From the NCBI RefSeq assembly GCF_033115175.1, contig NC_084827.1, positions 62,867,201 to 62,931,200 of the forward strand: a stretch of DNA of 64,000 nt, in the 5' to 3' direction. This document shows, one piece after another, positions 22,207 to 34,344 of this stretch. Source of the stretch: Lepus europaeus (lineage: Eukaryota > Chordata > Mammalia > Lagomorpha > Leporidae). Made by a program: the position numbers and the translations under genes. The notes beneath the pieces are model-generated. The model worked only from the letters and a program-made list of their open reading frames with translations. It was not told the DNA's origin and made no database searches. Position 1 is the stretch's first letter. Each line of letters starts with the position of its first letter.

Positions 22207-23170
22207 ACTGTCATGGAAATTGCCTAAGTGTGCCTACTTTCAGGAATTAGCTAAATGGAGCTTCTTCAATCCAATATTAATTTTTTGCAATGCTGCATCT
22301 CAGCCTTGGCATAATTGAGTGACAACCTGTGTCCAGGGTTCCCACCAGCTACTGGCTGTGACCTCAGAAGAACAGGACATTTGTGCAACTTTTCACCCAA
22401 ATAATTTGGAAAATCAAAGTTTTCTGAGACATTACACGTTCAGTAATACTGTAAATATATATTGAAATGCACCTAAAAAAAGAACAAACAGATCTTGTTT
22501 TGAATTTTGAGTCTCAGTTCCTTTATAAACACCAAGAGGAAAAACAGTTTCTCTCTTCCTCTCCTTCTTCCTCCATCTCTATTGGTCTCCTTTTCAAGTA
22601 AAAAAATAAATAAATTTTAGAAATCAATGAAAAAGCCACAGTATTTTCTGGTGAAACAGTGGGAAAACAAGCAAAGGAGGCAGACATGGAGTGTGGTGAG
22701 AAAGCAGTCTAATAAAACAAACTGTGCCCATGTGAGTTTCTGTAAATAAAGCAGTATTGACAGGAGCAAGGATCAACCAGGCACCTGCTCCGGGAAGAGC
22801 CCTCTCCAGGGTGCTGATTTCAAGCCCAGTCTGCCATCAACTGTTCTCTTTCCAATTTTGTGCCTAGAGCTGCATGGCATTCCCATTTGTTGTAAAGGGT
22901 GATAAATAAAAATCTACTTCCTTTTCTACCTGAGTGGTGAAAAGCCAAATAGCAAGAGGTGCAGGTGCATCCCTGTAGGTTAGGGCGAGCTTCCTGGGAA
23001 GCTGCTTTTCCAAAGGGACTATAGTTGTGCCAGAGAGGCAACAAAGCAAGTGACTTTTTTTTTAATCTTTGAGACAATATGATTTTCTTTTATGCAGATG
23101 AATGTTCAGAATTTCAAAATTAAGCTCTTTGGGTTTATGCATATCAACTAGTATCTAGGAAAACAGTATC
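22207..23170. other. Repeat-poor stretch, no gene seen
   Basis: Only an A-rich SINE-tail-like scrap near 22590-22615. No coding signal. Confidence 0.4.
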
Positions 23171-23508
23171 TAGGAACTCGGCATTGTGGTGCAGCAGCAG
23201 ATTGAAGTGCCAACTGTGATGCCAGCATTCCACACCTGAGTATGGGTTCAAGTCCCAGAGGTGCCATTTCTGATCCAGCTCCCTGCTGATGTTTCTAGGA
23301 AGGCAGCAGAGGATGGCCCAAGTGCTTTGGTCCCTGCCACCCACGTGGGAGACTGGGATGGAGTGCCAGGCTTCTGGCTTCAGTATGGCCGAGACCTGAC
23401 TATTGTAGACATTTGGGGAGTGAGCCAGCTGATGGAAGAATCTGTCTCTTGCCTTCTTGCTCTATAATTCAACATTTCAAATAAATAAAATAAATCTTTA
23501 AAAATAAT
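23171..23508 (+). mobile_element. CSINE
   Basis: TCGGCATTGTGGTGCAGCAG to CAAATAAATAAAATAAATC. Confidence 0.85.
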
Positions 23509-23730
23509 ATCTTGAAGAATAGGAATGTATGATATGATATACAAGCAATCTAAGAATAAACTGGATTTTTTTAAAAAAAATATTAAGTGTAAAAACATGG
23601 CTCATGAATTCAAAGGCACTTAAAATATAAGGAAAACAAAATGCAAACCTCCTGAGATTTTAAATTGCTACTGGGGCAAATTTTGCCTGAAGAAGAGCTG
23701 ACCAATTTCTTAGCACAAAGACTGAACATG

Positions 23731-23900
23731 TCTTATAGAGGCTGATCCCCAATAGCATTTGCCTTTCAGCTTGGAACACTTGAGTGATGGATTGCTCCCC
23801 CCAGGGAAGAATTAATTCTGAGTGGACTCCTGGGGAGAACATCATACATGGAAAAACTCTCACTCCAAGGCATAATTGAGTTAGTACATGGAAGCTGCTC
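23731..23900 (-). repeat. 168-bp dispersed segment, copy B
   Basis: Reverse complement of 21912-22080. ATGTCTTATAGAGGCTGATC starts it and GTTAGTACATGGAAGCT ends it. Confidence 0.75.
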
Positions 23901-24493
23901 ACCTCAGTTGATGACTCATACTGAAGGAAGAGGAAATTCTAGGGAATGAACTAATACTCTCATCTGCAGGGTATTGGCCTTCATTGCTAAGCCCCAAATA
24001 TTTTAACCCAAGAGAAACACTGGATTGAAAAGTATTTGTTAATAAGGGAGAGTCTTTTTTGTTTCAAAATGAGTTAAATTTTGCAACACTCACCACGGAT
24101 TTTAGCAGTCATTAATTTAGTTACTCTCAGATAATAAATGGCTTCTGCACAGTTAGAAAGGGGTCAATGGTGGTGATGAGAGGAACTTGGAGAGGATGTG
24201 ACAAAGTGACAACCTGGACGCATGTTCCACACCTGAGTCTTACATGGTGCAATCGTATTCTTTAATTCCTGTTGCAGGATAAACACTCGTTGTTGGTAGT
24301 GGTGATTCCTAGTTGTATTAGCTCGTAGCTTCCAAATGTTAGTGTGCACCAACATAACCTGAAGGGTGGATTAAAACACACACTGCGTGGCCCCACACCC
24401 AGAATCGCTGCCTGAGAATCTGCTTTTCTAACAAGTATTCCGGCAATGCTGATGCTTCTGACTTGGGAACCACCCTTGAGAACCACTGCAGAG
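23901..24493. other. No gene seen
   Basis: Intergenic sequence. CACACTGCGTGGCCCCACAC with CTGACTTGGGAACCACCC (24385-24480) recalls an old interspersed repeat end. Confidence 0.35.
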
Positions 24494-24509
24494 CTTGGGG
24501 TGGGTTTTT

Positions 24510-24793
24510 CTCTTTTTTTCTTCCTTTCTAGATTTATTGTATTTATTTGAAAGAGTTACACAGAGAGAGAGAGAGGTCTTCCATTTGCTGGTTCACTCCC
24601 CACATGGCCGCAATGGCCAGAGATGAGCCAATCCCAAGTCAGGAGCCTGCAACTTGGGCCATCTTCTACTGCTTTCCCAGGCCATAGCAGAAAGCTGGAT
24701 CAGAAGAGGAGCAGCTGGGACTCGAACCAGTACCCACATAGGATGCCAGCACTGCAGGCCAGGGCTTTAACCTGCTGCGCCATGGCACAGCCC
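24510..24793 (-). mobile_element. CSINE with target duplication
   Basis: AGATTTATTGTATTTATTTG to CATGGCACAGCCC. Flanks CTTGGGGTGGGTTTTT and CTTGAGGTGGGTTTTC. Confidence 0.85.
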
Positions 24794-24852
24794 CTTGAGG
24801 TGGGTTTTCCTAAACCTAGCTACACATTGGAAGCACCAGTTATTTTCATGAC

Positions 24853-25268
24853 TGATTGAGATTTATTCCAGGAATGCAAGGATGGCTCCATCTATGAAAA
24901 ACAATCAATGTACTGTATCACACTAATACAATGAAAGGACAGAACCATATCAACATCTCAATCGGTGCCAAGAAAATGCTTAAAAAACTCAGCCCCTTCT
25001 GATAAATGTTGTGAGAGTCTTGCCACCTGCATTTACTGTTTTATCAGCATAGTAGTGGAAGTTCTCATCAGCACAATTTGGCAACAAAAAGAACTATCAG
25101 TTTCCAAACTAGACCAGAAGAACTAAACTTGTCTCTGTTTGCAGCTGACATAATCTCATTATAGCAAACCCCAAGAATTCATAGAAGAATTGCTCAAGCT
25201 AACAACTAAATTCAGCAAATTGATAGGACATACAATCAACACACAGCAATCAGTTATGGACTCAAAGA
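24853..25268 (+). mobile_element. LINE-1 ORF2 fragment, degenerate
   Basis: Plus-strand reading gives broken pieces of the L1 reverse-transcriptase region: TTATTCCAGGAATGCAAGG, TCAACATCTCAATCGGTGCC, then GCAGCTGACATAATCTC in place of the catalytic Ala-Asp-Asp. Stops and indels interrupt it. Confidence 0.75.
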
Positions 25269-25283
25269 CAGTACTGTTAAGGT

Positions 25284-25510
25284 GATGGCACCAGTTGCTG
25301 TGGCTTGAATGTTCTCTCTCATATCCCATATCCGAGTGCTGGTTCCAGTCCCGGCCGCTCTGCTTTGGATCCAGCTCCTTGCTAATGTGTCTAAGAATGT
25401 GGTGGAAGTACCTTGGCCCCTGCCACCCACATAGGGGACCCAGATGGCACTCTTGGCTCCTTGTTTTGGCTGCTTTGGCCATTTAGGGAGTGAACCAGCA
25501 AGCAGATGGA

Positions 25511-25554
<44 letters not shown>

Positions 25555-25594
25555 AACTTTTACATAAACAAACAAGCATGCAAATAAATTTTTT
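25284..25594 (+). mobile_element. CSINE
   Basis: GGCACCAGTTGCTGTGGCTT to a long TC run (25513-25552) and an A-rich tail. Part of its tail lies beyond the next SINE. Confidence 0.82.
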
Positions 25595-25654
25595 AAAAAT
25601 AATAGATTTATTTATTTACTTGAAAGTCAGAGTTACACACACAGAGAGAAGAAG

Positions 25655-25696
<42 letters not shown>

Positions 25697-25919
25697 CTTC
25701 CATCCACTGGTTCGCTCCCCAACTGGCTGCAACGGCAGGAGCTGTGCTGATCTGAAGCCAGGAGCTAGGAGCTTCTTCCAGGTCTATCTTCTACTGCTTT
25801 CCCAGTCTATAGCAGAGAGCTGGATCGAAAGTGGAGAAGCTGGGTCTTGAACCGGTGTTCATATGGGATGCTGGTGCTTCAGGTCAGGGCATTAACCTGC
25901 TGTGCCACAGCACCAGCCC
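25595..25919 (-). mobile_element. CSINE, tail-to-tail with the previous one
   Basis: ATAGATTTATTTATTTACTTG to CACAGCACCAGCCC. AG run at 25657-25693. Confidence 0.88.
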
Positions 25920-25971
25920 TGAAAACAAATCTTTAAAAATAAGCTAAACTACAATTTCTTTTTTAAAAAAG

Positions 25972-26281
25972 CACAGTGGTGAGGGTGGGCACATTATCGG
26001 TGCATCGGTCAAGACACTGCTTGGCCCACCTGTAATTCATATAAAAGAGCCTGGGTTTGAGTCCTGGCTCTGCTTCCAATTCCAGTTTCCTGCTAATACC
26101 CTGGGAGGCAGCAGGTGATGGTTCAAGTAACTGGGTCCCTTCCACCCATATGGGAGACCTGGATTGAGTTTTGGTCTGACTTTAACCTGACCCAGCCCAG
26201 GCTGTTTGGAGGTATTTGGGGGGGAGTGAACCAGTGGATGGAGGATCTCTGTCTCTTTCAAATAAACACAAATAAAAAAAA
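25972..26281 (+). mobile_element. CSINE, old
   Basis: GTGGTGAGGGTGGGCACATT to TTTCAAATAAACACAAAT. Confidence 0.75.
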
Positions 26282-26285
26282 ATGT

Positions 26286-26627
26286 GGGGCTTGCGCTGTG
26301 GAGTAGTGGGTAAAGCCGCCGCCTGCAATGCTGACATCCCATATGGGTGCTGATTTGAGTCCCAGCTGCTCCACTTCCAATCCAGCTCTCTGCTAATGTA
26401 TCTGGGAAAGCAGCAGAGGATGGCCCAAGTCCTTGGGCCCCTGCACTTGCGTGGGAGACCTGGAAGAAGCTCCTGGCTCCTGGCTTCAGATCATCTCAGC
26501 TCTGGCCATTGCAGTCATTTGAGGAGTGAACCGGAGGGTGTAAGACCTTTCTCTCTCTGGCTGTACCTCTCTCTCTAACTCTGACTTTCAAATAAATAAA
26601 ATAAATCTTTAAAAAAACAAAAACAAA
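26286..26627 (+). mobile_element. CSINE
   Basis: GGGGCTTGCGCTGTGGAGTA to AATAAATAAAATAAATC and an A-rich tail. Confidence 0.9.
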
Positions 26628-26687
26628 ATCTTGCTACAAAGCTACAGGAACCAAAACAGCCTGGCACCAGTACATGGTGAGTTTCTC

Positions 26688-26962
26688 AGACAGAGAAAGA
26701 GAGAGAGAGAGAAAGGTCTTCCACCTGCTGTTCACTCCCCGAATGGTCACAGCGGTTGCAGCTGGGCCAATCCGAAGCCAGTAGCCAGGGATCAGGAACT
26801 TCTTTCAGGTCTCCCACAATTACTTGGGTCATCTTGCACTGCTTTCCTAGGCCATAGCAGAGAGCTGGATTGGAAGTGGAAGCTGGGACTCAAACCAGCA
26901 CCCATATGGGATGCCAGCACTGCAGGCAGAAGCTTAGCCTACTATGCCACAGAGCAGGCCCC
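26688..26962 (-). mobile_element. CSINE lacking its tail
   Basis: GACAGAGAAAGAGAGAG to CACAGAGCAGGCCCC. Confidence 0.82.
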
Positions 26963-27336
26963 ACATAGGCCCTTAATTCTCATCACATGTACTTCACCAC
27001 CACCTTAGAATCAGATCTCTCCTGTGGTCTCCTGAACACTTGACCTCTCTCCTGCCTGCACACTGCTAGAGCAGGCAGAGATGAGCCGGACACGGAGAGG
27101 TCATGGCCCAGGCACCTACTCATTCAAGTTTGTGAGCTCTTGGGAGCGTCGATGATGGCACCAATGGCCCAACTGCTGGAAAGATGGGGCAGAAGTCCCT
27201 AGACAGCCACTGTTCACAGGCAACAATTATGACAGCTTTTTGCAACTACAGCACAGCATATAAATATAAAAGAACACAACACAGGGCCTGAAGTAAAGGA
27301 GACTTGTCTCTGCATTTTATGTAGCAATTTTTTTTT
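26963..27336. other. No gene seen
   Basis: Intergenic sequence with no named repeat. Confidence 0.4.
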
Positions 27337-27662
27337 AATACTTTTTTTTTTGACAGGCAGAATGGATAGTGAGAGAGACAGAGAGAAAGGTCTTCCTTTT
27401 TGCCATTGGTTCACCCTCCAATGGCCGCTGCGGCCAGCGCATCTCACTGATCCGAAGCCAGGACAGGTGCTTCTCCTGGTCTCCCATGCGGGTGCAGGGC
27501 TCAAGGACTTGGGCCATTCTCCACTGCCTTCCTGGGCCATAGCAGAGAGCTGGCCTGGAAGAGGGGCAACCGGGATAGAATCCGGCGCCCCAACCGGGAC
27601 TAGAACCCGGTGTGCCAGCGCCGCAAGGCGGAGGATTAGCTTAGTGAGCCATGGCGCCGGCC
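27337..27662 (-). mobile_element. Young CSINE
   Basis: TTTTTTGACAGGCAGAATGG to CATGGCGCCGGCC, followed by a T20 run. Confidence 0.9.
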
Positions 27663-27754
27663 TTTTTTTTTTTTTTTTTTTAATCTTGAAACCTGAATTC
27701 TGTCTTCCAAAATGGGCTGTACATTTTATGAACTCTTTAACTGGGCTCAGTTCT

Positions 27755-27924
27755 TTTTTTTTTTTTTTTTGACAGGCAGAGTTGGACAGTGACAGAGAGA
27801 GAGAGAGAGAGAAAGGTCTTCCTTCCATTGGTTCACCCCCCAAATGGCTGCTATGGCCAGCGCTGTGCTGATCCGAAGCCAGGAGCCTGGTGCTTCCTCC
27901 TGGTCTCCCATGCAGGTACAGGGA
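27755..27924 (-). mobile_element. Young CSINE, 5' truncated, with target duplication
   Basis: Poly(T)-GACAGGCAGAGTTGGAC to CATGCAGGTACAGGG. Flanks AACTGGGCTCAGTTCT (27739-27754) and AATTGGGCTCAGTTCT. Confidence 0.9.
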
Positions 27925-28158
27925 ATTGGGCTCAGTTCTATAAGTGGCTCTTGACCAGTGTAACTGGTAGGCTGGAAACTGAAAGGTAAAATCTAACCCT
28001 TTCTCAGATTGGTTTCCTTTCCAAATTTATGCCAGGCTAGCAGTCCCAGCCCCTCTGACCGGGAGCCCCTGCCCTCTGAGCCCACTGTGACGTGAACATA
28101 AGACACTCAGTGGGCCAGGTCTGGAGAGTTGGTGTCAGAGCTGTTCCAGACCGCAGGC

Positions 28159-28460
28159 GGGGCCGGCCTTGTGGTCAGTGGCTTAAGCTGCCACTTGTGA
28201 CTCCGGCATCTGTATCAGAACGTCCATTCACGTCCATCTCCCTGCTAATGTGCCTGGGAAGGCAGCAGATGAAGGCTCCAGTCCTTGGGCCCCTGCCACC
28301 CACATGGGAGACCTGGATAGAGTGCCAGGCTCTTGGCTGCAGCCTGGCCCAGCCCTGGCCATTGCAGTCATTTGGGGGGAATGAATGATGGGAGATCTCT
28401 CTCTTTCTCCTTCTCTGTCTGTTATTCTGCCTTTCAAGTAAATAAATTAAACCTTAACTT
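28159..28460 (+). mobile_element. CSINE
   Basis: GGGGCCGGCCTTGTGGTCAG to TTTCAAGTAAATAAATTAAA; an (AC)n run follows at 28463-28482. Confidence 0.88.
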
Positions 28461-28482
28461 GCACACACACGCACACACACAT

Positions 28483-30194
28483 TAGCAAGTCCTACAAAAA
28501 TGTTAATTGGATGGCTCTCGAATATTGAGATAAAATCCAGAGTGTTATCAAATTTTAGAATACATGAGCTTTGGAAGTCAGAAATTGAGAACACAGTTAA
28601 GAAAGAGAGGAGCTGATGGGTTCCTGGTGGAATTTTGTGCCACGAGAAATCCCCTCCTAATCCCCTCCTAACGCCGTGGGGACGGCACACCCTGGAGAAC
28701 TCTTCTTCAGTGTAACACAGACTCGTGGTTGGCGCAGAACATGGCCTTCCTTTTCACACATCTTTGATACTGAAAGACTCAGGAGGCAGGAAAGGTCCTG
28801 GGGAGTGGGATGTGTGTAATCTTCAGTGGAAACAGGACAGCGTATGGCTGTGTGGACTGTGTATGGGAGCATCTCTGATGCCCCCTGAGTGCTCTGTCCT
28901 GTGTGATCCCCTCCCTGGAGCCCCCAGGTCCATGGCCTTGGGACTCACCTACAGCCTACAGCAGGTCACCCTCTCCTTCTGGCCCCGGGGGAAGCCCTGG
29001 GTATCAGTCCTGGGCAGGGGCCACAGGGCTGGAAGTGGAGGGACTGTTCAGTGTTCTGCATCGCACATTAAACCGGAGTGAGCCAAGAGCTCTTGCAAGG
29101 GCAAGGATGGAAGGTAGGGGGAGGGCAGAGAAGTTCAACTCAGGTCCCGTGGGAGGGAGGAAGCACCAGACTCCAGGCACACGGGGCACCTGAACCCGGC
29201 TCCCAACCTGCCCTGGAACCTGGACTTTGTTCCCAGACACCAGAGGACAGTGCCCTCTGCTGGTGCTCTGAGTGGGACCTCTGCATCCCCAGCCTAGACA
29301 CCATTACTCCCTCCACGCTTCTGGAAAATCAAATTTCTCCCTCTCTGCGTTTATTTTAAGTGTCTATTTTCACTTCAGGGAATTTATGCTTTCCACTTTT
29401 TAATGCTCATATTTTATTCCAGTAAATCCATTCTAGCAGGGTTTTGTATTACTTAGAGTCTAAAAGCAGTGCTAATTCCACTAAACACTAGTTTAGTATA
29501 ATGAACAGAGGGCCCCATCCAGGTGTGGTCTCATCTGGATTATGGAGCTTGGGGTGGAGGATGGCAGCCTGCGGCATGATACAGGGCCGTGACTTGGTTT
29601 TTGCCTGGTCCTGGGCATTTGAGACAGTTGTGGGAGGGGTGGGGTAAATTCCCCTTGCAGGTCCTTGCCTTTTACCTAGAGAAGCATTCTAAATACAGGC
29701 ACTGATACAGAGCACAGAGTGGTAAAGTTTATTTAAAAGGTGAGAACACACATACACACACACATACACCCACAAGCATAGTTCAGGAATGCAGTGGACC
29801 AAGAAGGGAAAAGGATAGAGAAGGGAAGTAGAGACAGTGCCTCGGTGGCCTGGAGAGAGAGAGGGAGGGAGGGAGAAAGAGGGAAGGAGAGAGAGAGCCC
29901 CTCCCAGTTGCTGACCTCTTAGGAGGTTGGAAGGGGTGTGGTTCCATGGTACCGCCCCCAGTTCCCAGGTGAAGGGAGTTATTTGACTGACAGGTAGGCA
30001 GAGTAGAATTTAGACCACACCTCTTCCATAGCAGCACTGCTGTAGGCTTCTGGAGGGGCCTGGAACAGCAAGCTAGACTCACGGATTGACACTCACACAC
30101 ACACTCACACACATACACACACACATACTCACACACACACTCACATACACTCATACACACACATTGTTATAAAAACACTGAATTCACCTTCTTT
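28483..30194. other. Repeat-poor stretch, no gene recognised
   Basis: A 1.7-kb block without SINEs. A (GA)n/(GGGA) patch lies at 29853-29900. I see no exon with a domain; overlapping open frames at 28725-29360 lie on both strands. Confidence 0.4.
30085..30165 (+). repeat. (CA)n microsatellite
   Basis: CACTCACACACACACTCACA-type imperfect CA array. Confidence 0.9.
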
Positions 30195-30249
30195 TTTTTT
30201 TCTTTTTAATAAGCTTTGTTTATTTGAAAGAGTTACAGAGAAAGACGGG

Positions 30250-30287
<38 letters not shown>

Positions 30288-30518
30288 CAGAGATCTTCTA
30301 TCCACTGTTCAGTCCCCAAATGACCATGGGCCTGGAACTCCATCCAGGTCTCCTACATGGCAGACAGGAGCCCAAGCACTTGGGCCATCCTATGCTGTCT
30401 TCCCAGGTGCATTAGTAGGGAACTGGATCAGAAGCAAAGCAGCCAGGACTCAAACTAGTGCCCAGGATGCTAGCATTGCAGGAGGCAACTTAACCTGTTA
30501 AGCTATAATGCCAGTCCC
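30195..30518 (-). mobile_element. CSINE
   Basis: AATAAGCTTTGTTTATTTG to AGCTATAATGCCAGTCCC. Confidence 0.82.
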
Positions 30519-30556
30519 GGCAAAAATTATTCAATTAAATATGTAACAATAATACA

Positions 30557-31230
30557 AATGGGTTAGTGTTGTGGTACAGTAGGTGAAGCCCATTCAGGAG
30601 GGCTTGGGATTAAGTCCTGGCTCTGCTTCCCAATCAGCTTCTTGCTAATGCACCTGGGAGCAGATGATGCCCCAGGTATTTGAGTTTCTGCTACCCATGT
30701 GGGAGGTGTGGATGGAGTTCTGGGCTCCTGGATTCAGCCTGACCCAGTCGTGACTCTTTTCTTTTTCTTTTTTCTTTTCTTTTCTTTTTTTTTTTTTGAC
30801 AGCCAGACTGGACAGTGAGAGAGAAAGAGAGAAAGGTCTTCCTTTTTGCCATTGGTTCACCCTCCAATGGCCGCTGTGGCCGGCGCACCGCGCTGATCTG
30901 AAGCCAGGAGCCAGGTGCTTCTCCTGGTCTCCCATGGGGTGCAGGGCCCAAGCACTTGGGCCATCCTCCACTACACTCCCGGGCCACAGCAGAGAGCTGG
31001 CCTGGAAGAGGGGCAACCGGGACAGAATCCAGCGCCCCGACCGGGACTAGAACCCGGGGTGCCGGCGCCGCTGGCGGAGGATTAGCCTAGTGAGCCGTGG
31101 CGCTGGCAAGTTGTGACTCTTGTAGGTATTCGAGGAGTGAACCAGCAGATGGAAGACCTCTTGCCCTTTCTCTCCTTCTCTCTGTCAATCTTTCAAATAA
31201 ATAAATAAACAAATAAATACATCTTTAAAA
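30557..31230 (+). mobile_element. CSINE interrupted by a younger SINE
   Basis: Host parts 30557-30758 (AATGGGTTAGTGTTGTGG…) and 31109-31230 (…CTTTCAAATAAATAAATAAAC). Confidence 0.85.
30759..31108 (-). mobile_element. Young CSINE nested in older SINE
   Basis: TTTTCT-type tail, GACAGCCAGACTGGACAG to GAGCCGTGGCGCTGGC. Target duplication AGTCGTGACTCTT / AGTTGTGACTCTT. Confidence 0.92.
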
Positions 31231-31254
31231 ATACAAAAAAAAAATATCTTGGTG

Positions 31255-31440
31255 TGTTAGTGCAAGCTGCTATAGCAAAATATCAGACTGTGTGGCTTAA
31301 GCAGTAGAAAATGCATTTTCTCATAGCCCTGGAGGCTGAAGTCTAAGAGTAAGATGTTGGGAAATTTGATGTCTCTCACATTGGCTTGGGTGTGGCTGTC
31401 TTCTCACTGTGTCCTACAAGAAGGCAGAAACAACCTCGGT
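31255..31440 (+). repeat. Old dispersed mammalian repeat, copy 2
   Basis: GTGTTAGTGCAAGCTGCTAT, AGACTGTGTGGCTTAAG and CTGGAGGCTGAAGTCTAAG align with 7745-8080. Confidence 0.5.
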
Positions 31441-31454
31441 GTCCTAGCAACAGA

Positions 31455-31690
31455 TGATAGAGCAACAAAATGGGACAGACGCATACAAGGAAACAGTATT
31501 CAGTCCCAGAAAGGAAGCCAATCCCGATCTATGCTATAACACGGATGAACTGAAAAGTGTTATGCTAAGTGGACCAAGCCAGATGCAAAGGGGCAAAAGT
31601 GGTACAATTCCACTTACAGGAAACATCCAGAACAGGACAATTTGTAGTGAGAGACGGAAAGTAACCCAGGAGGACAAGCCCTGTCTTAAA
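31455..31690 (+). mobile_element. LINE-1 3'-end fragment (old)
   Basis: GAAACAGTATTCAGTCCCAG, CTATAACACGGATGAAC, GTTATGCTAAGTGGACCAAG and GTGGTACAATTCCACTTAC follow the usual order of an old mammalian L1 3' end. Confidence 0.65.
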
Positions 31691-32717
31691 GTGATCCTCA
31701 AAGCCTCCCTTCACACCTAATTTATTGCAAAGCCTTTTTCTCTGGGACTGTTAGATGCTTGAGGGGACAGTCTCCAATGGGGCAGTGGGCCCTGCCAGTT
31801 CCCACACACTTCAAGGAGCCTTGAAGCTTGGATTGGTAGGTCATCTCCAGCCTTATCTGTTTGCAGCTGATAACGAGAAAGAGGACCCTCCCCCCAGGCA
31901 GGGGAAACTCACCATCTACCATGCCACTGGTTCCCAGGCAACCCCTTCACGCTGGGCCTTATAGATGGCAAACACTACGGGCTCATCAGGCAGTGAAATG
32001 CAAACCCTTTTTTTTTTTTTTTCTAAGACCTCTGTGCAGATGATACAACCCTGGGCCACAAAGCCCCGGTGGAGAGCAAGTGACAAGGAGGTGAAAAATA
32101 GGTTATTGGCAGCTTTATCACCCTGTTCCTCCTCCTGGCTGACTTTAGATCTTAAGCAAACAGCCAGAGAGAGAACATCCCAGGGTTATTTTTGGGCCTG
32201 TTGTCTTGCAGGCAATCGATTCTCTTTGCTTTTGCTAGAGGTTTTTCCATTTAGAAAGTGCAGCTTTTCAAAAGCTTACTCTGCAAGAAGAAAAAAAGGA
32301 TGTCTTGGACTTTAAGACCTCCCAAGAGAAAAGCGTGAAGGAGGAAGTAACTGAGACAGGACTACTACAGGCTGATACTTCGTTTTGAACCTGAGCGTAT
32401 GCACTTGTTCTCCCAGCTTTTGTGTGGGTGTGGAAGTGTCCATTTCTGCAAAAATTTCATAACAACGGGGGAGATTGGATTTTAGATACTACTTTAAAAG
32501 CTTTAATATTATCAGGAACTTTGGTTTCAGTGTCATTCTATAAAATGTGCCATATTAAAACTTGTTTATACAAAGAAATACAATCCTCTAGCTCATATAG
32601 GGTTTTATTTTAGTAAGCAAACACCTCTCAGCTCACTCACAGCTGAGTAGAGGTTTCTATTTATTTGAAGCTATTTGCATATAAATTATGCAATTAGCCA
32701 GTAAAAAGTATTATGCC
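31691..32717. other. No gene seen
   Basis: Repeat-poor; a T14 run near 32010. No coding signal. Confidence 0.4.
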
Positions 32718-32820
32718 TTTAAAAGGATATTTATGGATTTATTTGAAAGGCAGGATTAGAGATCTGGAGGGAATTACAGAGGAGAGGGAGGGAGGGAGGG
32801 AGGGAGGGAGGGAGGGAGAA

Positions 32821-32864
<44 letters not shown>

Positions 32865-33118
32865 TCCATGTACTGGTTCACTCCCCAAATGGCTACAACA
32901 GTTAGGACTGGGCCAAGTTGAAGCCAGGAGCCCGGAACTCCGTATGAGTCTTCCATGTGGATGCAAGGGCCCAAGCACTTGGGCATTCTCTGCTGCATTG
33001 CCAGATGCCTTAGCAGGGAGCTGGATTGGAAGCGGAGCAGCCAGGACTTGAACCAGAGCCCATAGGGGACACTGGTGTCACAGGTGGTGGCTTTATCTAT
33101 CGTGCCACAACACCAGCA
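32718..33118 (-). mobile_element. CSINE with expanded (GGGA)n(GA)n
   Basis: TATTTATGGATTTATTTG to GCCACAACACCAGC. Its purine run (32780-32862) grew to GGGA repeats followed by GA repeats. Confidence 0.85.
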
Positions 33119-33119
33119 T

Positions 33120-34321
33120 CAAACATCAAGTTTTAAAACACATTTCCCCTTCTTCTCTTAAAGATGCTCAATGAAGCTCTGAGATGTCACTGTTGGCACG
33201 TTTTGTGCGCTCAGGTCTGTCGGTCCCAACCTGTAGCTCATAGAACCCATCACTGGGACACCCCCACGGCAGTCAGGCTCACCAAATCTCTTGAAGAAAC
33301 CTCTGGTCTAAAGGTGTTAGAAATGAAATCAGCATCCAAGAGAAAGCATGCTGTATTTGTGAGTTTTTGTCTTAAAACCACAGGACGTGCTTTGCAGCAC
33401 TGAGTCTCAGGGGGACCTCTCTGGTGTGGGGACAAGGGCTGGTGACAAGAGCCAGTGCTGGTGACAAGAGCCAGGGCTGGTGACAAGAACCTGTCTCCTC
33501 GTGGGCAGGTGGAAGAACTGAGACTCAGGAGGCACCAGTCAGGCCCCGGCCACTGCCTTCTGGGATTCCCCAGAGGCTCCCCAAACCACTGCAGGTGCAG
33601 TTCTGCCAGCGCTCAGCACACCCTGCGGGCTTCCCTTCTTACTGGCTGTGCCCTTCTCCGTTTTCCGAGGTCTGTCCAAGCCTCTGTTTCCCTCCTTCTC
33701 TTTGTGGCTGCCCCGCAGCAGGGCTGTGCTGTAGGGGCACAGTACAGTAACGAATTGCTGAGCTGGGCACAGAGAAAAGACCACAGGGTGGCATCTCAGA
33801 GAGCACCCACAACCCCCGTGCCCTCTCCCGCTGGGCACCCTCGCCATCTCCCTGTCCCAGAGTAGACAACAGAACAATCTGTTTTCCTGTGAAAGTTTTG
33901 TTCCCGTTAGGGTTTTCTTTCTTTTCAGTGAAAGACGGGCTTTGGTGCTCGGTCGCTGATCAGTGCAGGCTTTGGGGGACTGCTGCTGCAGTTAGCTTAA
34001 AAACACTGGGGAGGAGGGGGAGGATCAGCCTGAGTCTCCACCCCCGAGCTGCTCTCCCCGCAGGGAAGGTCCTGCGGTCTCCTCCATGGCTCCTGCATGT
34101 CCCAGCAGGCACCCTCTCATAACCTGCGGGCTCCGCAGCAGAACGGGCAGATGGAGGTGGCAGGAAGGCGATCTCTGTGCTCTCGGCTCATCCGTTCTGC
34201 ATCCTGATGCAAAGATTCCAGGGCCTGGAGTGACCACCCCGTGGGAAACCAAAGCCGTACAGACTCGATGTCCTGGCGAGTTGATCTTCAATGCACTGAG
34301 AGCAGGTGTGTCGGCAGGAAC
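33120..34321 (+). other. CFC1 upstream region, presumed promoter and 5' UTR
   Basis: Mostly single-copy sequence just 5' of the CFC1 start codon. It includes a three-copy 20-bp tandem at about 33437-33492 (GGTGACAAGAGCCAG type). I could not fix a transcription start; there is a TTAAAAA at about 33,998 but no clear TATA box. Confidence 0.4.
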
Positions 34322-34344
34322 ATGACCCGGAGGCACCAGATCAG
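34322..34344 (+). CDS. CFC1: CFC1 exon 1 coding part
   Basis: The ATG at 34322 opens a 23-nt coding stretch reading MTRRHQI plus two bases of an Arg codon. It is followed at once by a GTAAGG donor. It aligns with the MTWRHHV start of human CFC1. The 5' UTR and promoter must lie upstream in 33.1-34.3 kb. Confidence 0.85.

Noticed and set aside
24853..25268. Possible reverse-transcriptase gene
   Set aside because: Multiple stops and a lost Ala-Asp-Asp motif. It is a decayed L1 fragment.
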